Shown one piece after another: positions 1-7,549 of a DNA stretch of 64,000 nucleotides (position 1 is the first letter of the stretch; each line of letters begins with the position of its first letter). The notes beneath the pieces are model-generated. The model did not search any database and had not been told where the DNA came from. It was given only the letters and a program-made list of their open reading frames with translations. Made by a program: the position numbers and the translations under genes. The stretch is from Lewinellaceae bacterium (GTDB taxonomy: Bacteria; Bacteroidota; Bacteroidia; Chitinophagales; Saprospiraceae), in the NCBI GenBank assembly GCA_020636095.1, contig JACJYN010000016.1:1-64000 (forward strand). The letters are read 5' to 3'.

Positions 1-693
1 AGGTTTACAACAGTTGACCCCTTAGCAGCCGACTTCGCCGCTTGGTCGCCGTATAATTACACCTTCGATAACCCGATTAGATTTATTGACCCTGACGGGC
101 GTGCGCCTGATGATATCATCGTAAAATATAACAAGAATATCTATGGCTCTAAGGACGAATACTATCGTTTCAAAGCAGATGTTAAAGCAAATATTGAATT
201 GCTAACTAATGATGAAGTCGATTGGAGAGGGGATGAATTAGTTATTGTAAAAAAAGGCGGGGCGAATGAAGGACAAGAATTAACAGAAGGAACAAAGTTA
301 GTTGCTGGTTTAATAGGCAGAGAGAAGGACACCTATATAGAGAAGGGAAGTGGAAATGTGACTTTTGCTAAATATCCGAAAGCTGCGGAGAATGGCATAG
401 GAACAGATGTGACAGTAAGGTTTAACCCTACCGACGAAGAGGGTGGTATAAATGCTGTTGGTTCGAAAAAACGTGGCACTCAAATTGGACTTGCACATGA
501 ACTAATACATGCTGATAATTCTACTCAAGGTAAAAGAGACGGGACAGATTTGCCGAACTATCATGACCATGATACTAACGGTAAGAGGACTCTAACACAA
601 GAGGAGGTGAATTCAAGAGTACGAGAAAATATCATTAGAAAAGAGCAAGGAGAAGTTCCTCGAATTTTGCCTGTTATTAAATCTCAAAACTAA
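1..693 (+). CDS. Rhs-family polymorphic toxin, C-terminal end with HExxH metallopeptidase tip (5' partial)
   Basis: The reading frame is open from the first base, so the gene begins outside the window. The first ~35 residues are the end of an RHS-repeat core (VDPLA, SPYNYTFDNP, RFIDPDG), after which Rhs proteins switch to a variable toxin tip. About 195 residues follow, with a zinc-protease signature HELIH (bases 496-510) preceded by GTQIGL and followed by ADNSTQG. This resembles the M91/NleD-type peptidase tips known from Rhs and other polymorphic toxins. The family role would be cleavage of a target-cell protein after contact-dependent delivery; the target is unknown. A candidate immunity gene starts 4 bases downstream. 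The Rhs assignment is firm; the M91 assignment rests on the motif and context. Confidence 0.8.
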   Translation, partial: RFTTVDPLAADFAAWSPYNYTFDNPIRFIDPDGRAPDDIIVKYNKNIYGSKDEYYRFKADVKANIELLTNDEVDWRGDELVIVKKGGANEGQELTEGTKLVAGLIGREKDTYIEKGSGNVTFAKYPKAAENGIGTDVTVRFNPTDEEGGINAVGSKKRGTQIGLAHELIHADNSTQGKRDGTDLPNYHDHDTNGKRTLTQEEVNSRVRENIIRKEQGEVPRILPVIKSQN

Positions 694-697
694 AATC

Positions 698-1276
698 ATG
701 AAATTACTATTTTCATTCCTTGTTTTCATCGGGTTTACATGTTTTTCTCAAACTCAGTTGAACAATACACTCTCAAAATTTGAAGTATGGAAAACGCAGG
801 CACTTGAAACATTGAATATTGAATGCGAGCAGATAACAGATGATTTTTATGAAAAGGAATGTGCCGTCATGAAAAATGATTTACTTTCTGCTGACATCAA
901 TCTAATAGATAGCGTTTTTCAAGCATCCATAGGAAAGTATGTTGGCGAGAGGCCAGGAAAGTTGCAAATGGAATATTACTTAAGGTATAATTACTCAGGA
1001 GAGTATAATGACGTATGGGATATTTTTGTATTTAGAAAAGAAAAAGGATTTTTTGTTACAAAATATAGCCATTATAAAAAAGTACTTTCGGTAAATGATG
1101 TGAAGAGGCTGGATAAAACAATTTTCAATTCTAAAACCAGAGAACATGAAGAAGATTTGCTTTGCAGTCATTCTTTTATTCTGACTAAATTTCACAGGGA
1201 TACTCCTAAGGAAACCAGTTTTGTATTATGTCCTCATATTTCTTACTTGGATAAGATAAACTATCTGACAGAATAG
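698..1276 (+). CDS. Candidate immunity protein for the Rhs tip, exported (unrecognised family)
   Basis: A 192-residue protein starts 4 bases after the Rhs stop codon, the usual place for an immunity gene. Residues 1-18 form a hydrophobic signal peptide ending FTCFSQ, so the mature protein should be outside the cytoplasm. The rest is acidic and rich in aromatic residues, with no family I recognise. Immunity function is inferred only from position. An exported immunity protein would imply that toxin is met in the periplasm or at the membrane, or that the signal peptide is a lipoprotein-like anchor (Cys15 lies near its end). Confidence 0.55.
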   Translation: MKLLFSFLVFIGFTCFSQTQLNNTLSKFEVWKTQALETLNIECEQITDDFYEKECAVMKNDLLSADINLIDSVFQASIGKYVGERPGKLQMEYYLRYNYSGEYNDVWDIFVFRKEKGFFVTKYSHYKKVLSVNDVKRLDKTIFNSKTREHEEDLLCSHSFILTKFHRDTPKETSFVLCPHISYLDKINYLTE

Positions 1277-1460
1277 AATAAAAAAAGCCTCATTCTTCTT
1301 GAAAAAAAGCAAAGTGACAGATAAAATGCCCACGTTGCCCTGAGTATACGCTGCAACGAGTTTACTCCACGCTGCCCGAAGTATACGCTGCAACTCCGCT
1401 GCAACAAGTCTGTGACTCGGCTCTTGCTCAACCGATAGACAGGCTTTGGGCAGTGAAAAT

Positions 1461-1706
1461 AGATTTTGGGAGAAAAGTCCGCTGATTTAGCTCAAAATCT
1501 TCTTACAGGAACTAATCCAAAGACCATTGCCGAGGGTGTTGTAGGTGCAGAACAAATAGTTGATGCTGCTGTGAGTTTGAAAAATGAGGCTACTAAAGTT
1601 GAGGGGCAATCAAGTGAATCACCTGCACAAACAGCGAATAAACCATCAAATCCCATAACTCCATTTAGTGATGTTACTGTAAAAAAGATTGGTACAGGAC
1701 TATTGC
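1461..1706 (+). pseudogene. Gene fragment cut by the IS4 element, possibly an orphan Rhs cassette
   Basis: An open stretch of about 82 codons has no ATG and has stop codons just upstream. It reads ADLAQNLLTGTNP, then VVGAEQIVDAAVSL, then a Ser/Pro-rich tail, and runs straight into the left end of the IS4-family element. Its position behind an Rhs toxin/immunity pair suggests a displaced Rhs C-terminal remnant, but no catalytic motif is visible. The 180 bases before it contain a twice-repeated phrase GTATACGCTGCAAC and no gene. Confidence 0.35.
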
Positions 1707-2960
1707 ACACCACTAGACATTTTGAAAAATTAATTCGTATTCACCTTTGGTGATTTTCCTCAAATAGCGGGTGAACTGGATGAGATTTAGGGCTTTGCGC
1801 CTCAGAATATCCAGCCCTTTTAGGAAAACCGACACGGCGCGGTACTCAAAGCCGGAACGTTTATCCAACACCCAGCGAATACCGTCCCGATATTCTTTGA
1901 GCAAGCCCTCTCTAATAGCGAGTATATAGGCCAGCACAGCGATGGCCATCATCAGGTGGCGTTTCTCTTTGCCTTCTACGTTCATCGCCTCCAAATTCAC
2001 CCCGTTGCTTTTTAAGTGCTTGAAGCAGACTTCGACCTGCCAGCGCCATTCGTAGAGCCTGCTTGCCTGGGTGGGGCTGTTCAGGTTCGTGAGCAGATAA
2101 ACCAGCTCGTCTTCCGCATCCGGGCGTGGGTTTTTCATCACAATATAGTGTAAATCCAGTCCGTCTATTTTGATCTTCTTAGAAACCTTTTTGCCTTTAG
2201 CCTTCTGCGCTGCTTTGGCCTTAAGTTGCTGCCAAGTGCGTCCTCCATTAGCATTAATTTCGTCGTGATAGATACCCTCTTTTACCCGGATGACAAAATA
2301 CAAGCCACTCTCTGAGAGGTACTTAAACCACTCTCTGCCAACGTATTCTCGGTCTGCCAGCAAGGTCATGCCCGCCAAGCCGTACTTTTTCATCGCTTCG
2401 CTGAGCATGGCTATGCGCTCTTCCTGCGAAGAGTGCCCTGCCTTGCCCAAATCCTCCCACCAGATAGGGATGGCTACGTCACCAACCAGGACACATAGCG
2501 TCATTAAATGAATGCTTTCCTGGCCGAAATCCCATTTGGTGCCATCCAATAAAAGGTGCTTCAGCTTATTGACACCAAAACGCTTGCGTTGCTGGAAGAG
2601 CACCATCCAGCACAAGGTGCGCAAGCCTTGCATCAACTGTTCATATTGTTGATGGCCCTGATCGCTTACCACCTTGCCCTGATCGAAATAGCGCGTCAAT
2701 AATTTATAATCGGCATGGGCGCTGGCTAAGCCGGCTCCGCGAACATGAGGCACGCTGTTCTTCACCTTGTTCAGGTTCACTGTCCCTGCGTGCAGGATCG
2801 AGTGGCTAACAATCAGCGTATTCTTTAAAGTATTTTTAGGCAGTTCTATCTTCTTTTCTGTAACTTGTTCCAGGAGCGTAAATACTGACATGTCTTCTAG
2901 TTTTAGTCGACTTTAAAGATAGTCAGTTTTACGCTTCTCTCTCAAAATGTCTAGTGGTGT
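1707..2960 (-). mobile_element. IS4-family insertion sequence
   Basis: A single transposase gene lies between inverted repeats. Both ends read inward as ACACCACTAGACATTTTGA (19 bases), after which they diverge. No target-site duplication is evident: the outside flanks are ...CTATTGC and GGAGCGT. Because the genes on either side are unrelated (a fragment behind Rhs, and an AraC C-terminus), the element probably marks a rearrangement junction rather than a simple insertion. Confidence 0.85.
1713..2891 (-). CDS. IS4-family DDE transposase
   Basis: The 392-residue protein is intact. It shows the IS4 hallmarks: an early Asp in LLLDGTKWDFG, a second Asp in LLADREYVGREW, and the YREK signature in YEWRWQVEVCFKHLK (Y-x2-R-x3-E-x6-K) with the catalytic Glu. 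It catalyses cut-and-paste movement of its own element. The stop codon overlaps the left inverted repeat, leaving almost no non-coding space. With no frameshift, this copy could still be active, unlike the IS21, IS1182 and IS91 relics further right. Confidence 0.92.
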   Translation of the reverse strand: MSVFTLLEQVTEKKIELPKNTLKNTLIVSHSILHAGTVNLNKVKNSVPHVRGAGLASAHADYKLLTRYFDQGKVVSDQGHQQYEQLMQGLRTLCWMVLFQQRKRFGVNKLKHLLLDGTKWDFGQESIHLMTLCVLVGDVAIPIWWEDLGKAGHSSQEERIAMLSEAMKKYGLAGMTLLADREYVGREWFKYLSESGLYFVIRVKEGIYHDEINANGGRTWQQLKAKAAQKAKGKKVSKKIKIDGLDLHYIVMKNPRPDAEDELVYLLTNLNSPTQASRLYEWRWQVEVCFKHLKSNGVNLEAMNVEGKEKRHLMMAIAVLAYILAIREGLLKEYRDGIRWVLDKRSGFEYRAVSVFLKGLDILRRKALNLIQFTRYLRKITKGEYELIFQNV

Positions 2961-3327
2961 GGAGCGTCAATTTAATACCCGTTCTGCACAAAACAGGGAT
3001 ATTACTTCAAAAGTAGAAGCAGCATTAAAAGAATATTTCAAGACAGATAAAATCCATGACTTGGGTCAGCCTACTATTGCTTATTTAGCGAATAAATGTC
3101 ATGTGTCGGCGGGCTATCTGAGTGATTTGCTGAAAAAGGAAACAGGAAAAACTGCCAAAGACCACATTAATGAATTTTTAGTCGAAAAAGCAAAAGATTT
3201 ATTGATAGGTTCTGACGACTCTATTAGTGGAGTTGCCTATACGCTCGGGTTTAATTATCCACATTATTTCAGCCGAATGTTTAAATCAAAAACGGGATTG
3301 ACGCCACAGGAGTATAGAGATAACTGA
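2961..3327 (+). pseudogene. AraC-family regulator, C-terminal DNA-binding domain only
   Basis: The remaining ~120 residues are a complete AraC helix-turn-helix domain: CHVSAGYLSDLLKKETGKT for the first helix-turn-helix, then IAYTLGF-type AYTLGFNYPHYFSRMFK and the closing GLTPQEYR. The N-terminal ligand-binding half (about 150-180 residues in relatives) is missing and is replaced by the right end of the IS4 element. An ATG inside the inverted repeat at 2947 could start translation of the remnant. It lies directly upstream of an SDR gene, the usual arrangement for AraC regulators controlling SDR oxidoreductases, and may have regulated it before truncation. Confidence 0.8.
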
Positions 3328-3442
3328 CCAAATCGAATTTCCCCGAAATGTGTTAGACTATCCTTGTTCTATGTTAATTTTTTATTCGTGAGCCTTTGAT
3401 ATTTGTGTTGTCAAAATTTTTAAAACAAAAATTCAAATAATC

Positions 3443-4318
3443 ATGAGTAAGAAAATTTTAGTTTCAGGAGCAAGTGGAGCTTTTGGGTCATTGACCTGTA
3501 AATCCCTTTCCCAAAAAGGTTATCAAGTTGTCGGAACCATGCGTTCTGCCAAAGGCAAAAACGAGGTTATTGCCCAAGAACTTCAAAAGGCAGGTGTAAA
3601 ATTGGTCGATATGGATGTGACCAATGAAACAAGTGTCAATAACGGCGTGGCAAAAGCTATGGAGTTTTTAGGCGGGTTAGACGTTGTGTTCAATAATGCG
3701 GGATTAGGCGCAAATGGCATTCAGGAAATGTTTACCGCAGAAGATATGCAGCGGGTTTTTGATGTCAATGTATTCGGTGTGCAGCGATTGATGCGAGCCA
3801 TACTTCCGCATTTCAGAAGCCAAGGCAAGGGAACAATTTTGCATACATCAAGCTGTATCGGCAGGGTGACCACTCCATTTTTGGGTGTTTATTCTGCTTC
3901 AAAATATGCTTTGGAATCATTAGCCGAAGGGTATCGTGCCGAGCTTTCAGGTTTTGGAATTGAATCTTGCATTATCGAACCAGGAGGTATGCCGACCGCT
4001 TTTATGGGAGGTATGTTGCGACCAAGTGATGAAACCAGAAATGAAGGATATGGAGACATGGTTCATGCACCTGATGCTTCTTTAAATGGCTATGTTGATT
4101 ATTTGAAGACCAATCCAAATCAATCCCCACAAGCCGTAGCCGATGCTGTTGTTGCGTTATTGGAAATGCCACACGGAGAAAAACCATTTAGAACGGTTGT
4201 TGATTTTATGGGATTAAAAGAGCCGATTGAAAATTACAATGAAGCCCTTCGGCAGACGACTCAACAGATTTATACTGCCAATGGCGTGGCTAATTTATTG
4301 AACCTAAACAAAAATTAA
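3443..4318 (+). CDS. SDR-family NAD(P)-dependent oxidoreductase
   Basis: The 291-residue protein is a classical short-chain dehydrogenase. It has a nucleotide-binding glycine motif GASGAFGS at residues 9-16, NNAG at ~84-87, and the catalytic YSASK with Tyr150 and Lys154 preceded by HTSS. It would oxidise or reduce an alcohol/carbonyl; the substrate is not deducible. The next SDR begins one base after its stop region, so the two were an operon. The downstream partner is broken. Confidence 0.88.
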   Translation: MSKKILVSGASGAFGSLTCKSLSQKGYQVVGTMRSAKGKNEVIAQELQKAGVKLVDMDVTNETSVNNGVAKAMEFLGGLDVVFNNAGLGANGIQEMFTAEDMQRVFDVNVFGVQRLMRAILPHFRSQGKGTILHTSSCIGRVTTPFLGVYSASKYALESLAEGYRAELSGFGIESCIIEPGGMPTAFMGGMLRPSDETRNEGYGDMVHAPDASLNGYVDYLKTNPNQSPQAVADAVVALLEMPHGEKPFRTVVDFMGLKEPIENYNEALRQTTQQIYTANGVANLLNLNKN

Positions 4319-4319
4319 A

Positions 4320-4550
4320 ATGAACAAAACGATATTTATTACGGGTGCAAGTTCAGGCATTGGCAAAGCAACTGCAAAACTGTTTCAACAAAAAGGTTGG
4401 AATGTAATAGCAACCATGAGAACACCTGAAAAGGAAGCTGAACTAACTGAACTTGATAATACATTGGTCACGCAATTGGATGTATTGGATTTGGCTTCTA
4501 TCCAAAATGCAGCTTGAAGAATAGAAAACGGTAGTGAACAAAGCATAAAA
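4320..4550 (+). pseudogene. SDR-family oxidoreductase, 5' fragment
   Basis: The first ~60 residues are a normal SDR start (TGASSGIGKAT, then VTQLDVLDLASIQNA). A stop codon at 4515 follows what looks like a one-base slip: the bases beyond still resemble the expected SDR continuation (…EEGIEN…G) when shifted. Similarity ends about where a group II intron-like 5' end (GTGCGAC) begins. NNAG, the catalytic Tyr/Lys and the C-terminus are gone. It was the second gene of an operon with the intact SDR upstream. Confidence 0.8.
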
Positions 4551-4552
4551 TG

Positions 4553-4850
4553 GTGCGACAAGAAGTTGCTATGAATACTGTTAAACTACTCACTATCAAT
4601 TTTTTGCAAAGGTAGTGAAAAGTAGCTTTAACCTCTCATACTGCTGGGAGTTTTCTAACTTGGCTTGCATATTTGGCAACGAATAGGTAAGAAGCCCAAG
4701 TGACAATCGAACCTTTCAAAAGCGAACCCGCGAGGGTTGGCTCAAAGCTGTTAGTCTCCTACGGCGAAGGTGGTGAAATGATGATAAGCGTAAAATAATT
4801 GAACTGACCGTAAGCTTGAATTGATGCTTAATAAACTTGCAGGCAAACGC
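4553..4850 (+). ncRNA. Group II intron-like ribozyme, truncated 5' part
   Basis: The segment starts with GTGCGAC, matching the conserved GUGYG 5' boundary of bacterial group II introns. It continues with a domain-I-like phrase: GAACCCGCGAGGGTTGGC, CTCCTACGGCGAAGGTGG and GAACTGACCGTAAGC. No reverse-transcriptase frame and no domain V follow, because the sequence runs into a truncated copy of the small TNA-flanked repeat at about 4855. It is a dead fragment. The call rests on remembered motif similarity and should be tested with a covariance model. Confidence 0.5.
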
Positions 4851-4854
4851 ATGT

Positions 4855-4939
4855 TGCGCTACTATGGGGCGAAAAAATGGCGAGGTGAGGTTCCAGAAGC
4901 GGTCATTTGCAGCCCAAACGACCACCTCCAAACATGCTC
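4855..4939 (-). repeat. Small GAGCATG-ended element, truncated copy (copy A)
   Basis: Only one end survives: ...ACCACCTCCAAACATGCTC followed by TTA. The inner part, including GGGGCGAAAAAATGGCGAGG and AGGTTCCAGAAGCGG, is nearly identical to the inverted complement of the inner element at 6934-7095. The other end is lost at the junction with the intron fragment. Confidence 0.8.
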
Positions 4940-5371
4940 TTAACTCAAAGTTTCTCGAACAAGCTGACGATAATTATTTTGAATCCCCTCTGTTACTTGT
5001 GACTTGTCTTGATGAAAACCTGCTTCGGCAATCGAGTACATATCGGCATTTTGTTTTCTTAAATTCTTATCGCTCCAAAGGATGATTTCCGTGATTACAG
5101 GAGCCAGCTCTATTCCCTTTTCTGTTAAAAGATAGATGTTTTCCTTTTGATTATCGGGCAGTTTTTGCTTAGATATCAATTCATTTTCCTCCAGCCACTT
5201 CAATCTTGAAGACAAGATACCTGGTGCAATTCCCTCTGGAGAAGTAGAAAATTCCTTAAACGTTTTCTTGCCTTGAAGCAACATATCTCTAATTATAAGC
5301 AAAGACCATTTGTCTCCTACAATATCCAAAGTTGATGCAACTGGACAGCCCGACCTAAAATTATTTCCCAT
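4940..5371 (-). CDS. HxlR-family transcriptional regulator
   Basis: The 143-residue protein is a winged-helix HxlR (YodB/HypR-type) regulator: GCPVASTLDIVGDKWSLLI at the N-terminus, then RFKEF-like TFKEF, GILSSRLKWLEENELI and YLLTEKGIEL. Cys9 sits in the conserved N-terminal position used for redox or electrophile sensing in YodB-type members. It is divergent from an SDR gene, with two operator-like palindromes between them. Its stop codon (TAA) is the complement of the TTA target duplication beside the truncated element, so the original 3' end may have been altered. Its likely job is repression of the divergent SDR operon and itself. Confidence 0.88.
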   Translation of the reverse strand: MGNNFRSGCPVASTLDIVGDKWSLLIIRDMLLQGKKTFKEFSTSPEGIAPGILSSRLKWLEENELISKQKLPDNQKENIYLLTEKGIELAPVITEIILWSDKNLRKQNADMYSIAEAGFHQDKSQVTEGIQNNYRQLVRETLS

Positions 5372-5374
5372 TTT

Positions 5375-5395
5375 TTACTATTATTTTAGTAGTAA
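5375..5395. promoter_or_regulatory. Operator-like palindrome 1 for HxlR
   Basis: TTACTA-N9-TAGTAA lies just upstream of the hxlR-type start codon (5371). The arms match a second palindrome 40 bases away in spacing and in the inner CTA/TAG bases. Its form is like the TACT...AGTA operators of YodB-type HxlR regulators. Confidence 0.6.
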
Positions 5396-5412
5396 TAAAA
5401 TATTTTATGTAC

Positions 5413-5437
5413 TTTTGCTACTGATTTAATAGCAAAA
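5413..5437. promoter_or_regulatory. Operator-like palindrome 2 for HxlR
   Basis: TTTTGCTA-N9-TAGCAAAA has perfect 8-base arms and is centred 40 bases from palindrome 1. It lies 14 bases upstream of the SDR start codon, where bound repressor would block transcription start. Confidence 0.6.
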
Positions 5438-5450
5438 ATAATAATTTTAT

Positions 5451-6221
5451 ATGAAACAGTCCAAACAAATTGTATTAATAACAGGCGGAAGCTCAGGAAT
5501 TGGGCTTGCCTTAGCCAAAAAGTTTTCAGCTAATGACAATACCGTTATTATCACAGGTAGAAATCTTTCCAAATTAGAAAATGTACAGAAAGAGTTTCCA
5601 AACATTCACATATTTCAAAGTGATGTAACGGATGATGCAGAAGTAAGAAACTTGGTAGATGACATTAAAGATAAATTTGGTGGTGTTAACATTCTTATAA
5701 ACAATGCAGGTATAATGAATTTGGTAGATGCAGGAAAAGAAAGCAATGACTTGCAAAAACAGATGCAAGAAATTGAAATCAACTACAATTCGCCCATTAG
5801 ACTATTGCACTACTTTTTACCACAACTTAAAAATAGCAAGCACGCTGTTCTTGTGAATGTTTCTTCGGGTTTGGCTTATGTACCATTTGCTCAAGCTCCT
5901 GTATATTCTGGAACCAAATCAGCTTTGCATTTTTGGACACAAGCCATTCGACCGCAATTGAAACCGCATCATATAAAAGTGGTTGAACTTTTACCACCCG
6001 TAGTAGATACGCCCTTAGCACACGGAGCTGATATTACCGAAGACGATAACTTAAAACCCATGCCACCCGAAAAATTGGCAGATATTTTTTGGAAAGATTT
6101 TATTCGTGGTAAGGAAGAAATTACCCCAGGAATTTCCAAACAACTCAAATTAATGGGCAGACTCGCTCCCAAGTTCATATTTAAGCGATTGAATAAAAAA
6201 CCGATCCCAAACAACAAATAA
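5451..6221 (+). CDS. SDR-family oxidoreductase (DltE-like)
   Basis: The 256-residue protein carries a complete SDR core: TGGSSGIG at residues 11-18, NNAG at 84-87, NVSSG at 136-140, and YSGTK with Tyr152 and Lys156. The C-terminal part, with a KVVELLPPVVDT segment and a basic tail, resembles the DltE-like SDR group. It is the first gene of an operon with a small membrane protein and an alpha/beta hydrolase, and lies opposite an HxlR regulator. That layout is common for electrophile- or quinone-responsive detoxification operons. The substrate is unknown. Confidence 0.88.
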   Translation: MKQSKQIVLITGGSSGIGLALAKKFSANDNTVIITGRNLSKLENVQKEFPNIHIFQSDVTDDAEVRNLVDDIKDKFGGVNILINNAGIMNLVDAGKESNDLQKQMQEIEINYNSPIRLLHYFLPQLKNSKHAVLVNVSSGLAYVPFAQAPVYSGTKSALHFWTQAIRPQLKPHHIKVVELLPPVVDTPLAHGADITEDDNLKPMPPEKLADIFWKDFIRGKEEITPGISKQLKLMGRLAPKFIFKRLNKKPIPNNK

Positions 6222-6243
6222 TCACAAATAAAAAAATAACAAA

Positions 6244-6732
6244 ATGGACAATTTTACAATTATCAACTTACAAGCCTTAACAGGCACAGTGGCAATTATT
6301 TTAGCTTTTCAATGGTGGATAAAACCACGCATAGCCAATTTAGCTATTCAAGAGGCACTTTTACCTTTTGTATTCCTCAACACCTTTCGATACTTAGGCT
6401 TATCGTTTATGGCTAAAGAGCAATTTTATGATGGCTTTCCAGCTGAATTTTTAAACACAGTAGGCTTATTAGATTTTTCAACGGCAATTTTAGCTATAAT
6501 AGCTGCCATTTCCTTAAAAAACAAATGGAGTATTGCCATTCCATTGGTTTGGATATTCAATATTGTAGGGTTCGGAGATTTAATTACAGCTTTTCCTCAA
6601 TTTTTTGGACTTGAACTGTACAACCAAAACCTTGGCTTCATTTGGTTGATGTTTGTAACCTATGGCTTAGCTACATTTTTAAGCCATATCTACATATTTA
6701 TCAGGCTTTTCAAAAACCTTAAAAAGAAATAA
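6244..6732 (+). CDS. Small integral membrane protein (unrecognised)
   Basis: The 162-residue protein has four or five hydrophobic segments, roughly residues 10-28, 38-55, 75-95, 100-120 and 132-155, and a basic tail (RLFKNLKKK). No catalytic motif is recognised. It lies 22 bases after the SDR and one base before the interrupted alpha/beta hydrolase, so it is co-transcribed with them. Confidence 0.75.
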   Translation: MDNFTIINLQALTGTVAIILAFQWWIKPRIANLAIQEALLPFVFLNTFRYLGLSFMAKEQFYDGFPAEFLNTVGLLDFSTAILAIIAAISLKNKWSIAIPLVWIFNIVGFGDLITAFPQFFGLELYNQNLGFIWLMFVTYGLATFLSHIYIFIRLFKNLKKK

Positions 6733-6787
6733 AATGAACAGAAAAATAGTAACAGTTATAATTCTTTTATTGACTACATTGCTATTA

Positions 6788-7113
6788 GAGCGTGTTGGGG
6801 ATTTACCCTTTGGCCTGCAAATGTGCATCTTTTGAACCTCATTTCGCCATTTTTTCGCCACGTAGCGATGCTATGCGGCTCAAAAATGGCTTCCTGAGAA
6901 CCAAAATCTGCTCATTTTCGACATCAAAAGTAAGAGCATGTTTGGAGGTGGTCGTTTGGGCTGCAAATGACCGCTTCTGGAACCTCACCTCGCCATTTTT
7001 TCGCCCCATAGCACCACTATGAAGCTCAAAAATAGCTTTGCGAGAACCCAAAATCGACCATTTTCGCTTCCAAAGCACCACCTCCAAACATGCTCTAAAT
7101 CCCCAACACGCTC
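6788..7113. mobile_element. Small TNA-flanked element (copy B, outer) carrying a nested copy
   Basis: The ends are inverted repeats: GAGCGTGTTGGGGATTTA inward from the left, and its complement on the right (TAAATCCCCAACACGCTC). The flanks carry TTA on both sides (6785-6787, 7114-7116). Subtracting the nested element and its duplication leaves 161 bases, the typical length of the family. Its central hairpin is CGTAGC-GAT-GCTATG (6861-6875). Confidence 0.9.
6934..7095. mobile_element. Small TNA-flanked element (copy B, inner)
   Basis: A 162-base element has perfect inverted ends (GAGCATGTTTGGAGGTGGT inward from the left; complement at the right) and a TAA duplication on each side (6931-6933, 7096-7098). 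It sits 18 bases from the right end of the outer copy. Its central hairpin is CATAG-N5-CTATG (7007-7021). It encodes no protein. Confidence 0.9.
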
Positions 7114-7549
7114 TTAGAAAATGTAAAGGCTCAAGACGTATATGTAGGAAAAAACACAAAGGTTGAAAAAGATATTTCAGCAGATTTTCCTTTTGAATCC
7201 CAGTTTATCAACATAGGTAAAGACACCATTCATTATATAGAATCAGGCGAAGGCGACCCTATATTATTACTTCACGGATTACCTGCAAATGCATATCTAT
7301 GGCGTAATGTCATTCCTAACATTGACAGTAATAAGAAAGTAATCGCACTCGATTTTTTAGGTTTTGGTAAATCTAGTTTTCCAAAAGACCGAAACGTATC
7401 TGTTGAAGTGCAGTACAAAATGCTGACTGATTTTATAGAAGCCAAACAACTAAAAAATGTGCTGAAGAACCATCAGAATGAATGATTTACATTTTATAAA
7501 AGGGCCTGAGAAAATGAATCCTCAAGCCCATTAAAATCGAAAATAAACA

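Larger units (their letters stand above)
6734..7485 (+). pseudogene. Alpha/beta hydrolase (haloalkane-dehalogenase-like), interrupted and truncated
   Basis: The start is intact: MNRKIVTVIILLLTTLLL, a signal peptide core. After codon 18 a nested pair of small mobile repeats (6788-7113, plus one TTA duplication) splits the gene. Removing the insert and one TTA joins the frame exactly to ENVKAQ, completing a signal peptide with an AxA-like VKA cleavage site. The following sequence is alpha/beta hydrolase: IHYIESGEGDPILLLHG (oxyanion region), NAYLWRNVIP and VIALDFLGFGKS. The frame then stops after ~141 residues, before the catalytic Asp and His expected in a ~300-residue enzyme. The gene is therefore broken twice. 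Confidence 0.85.

Noticed and set aside
6788..7113. Attachment sites (attC) or REP sequences instead of mobile elements
   Set aside because: Identical trinucleotides flank every complete copy, and a nested copy has its own pair, which fits transposition and not site-specific or REP behaviour.
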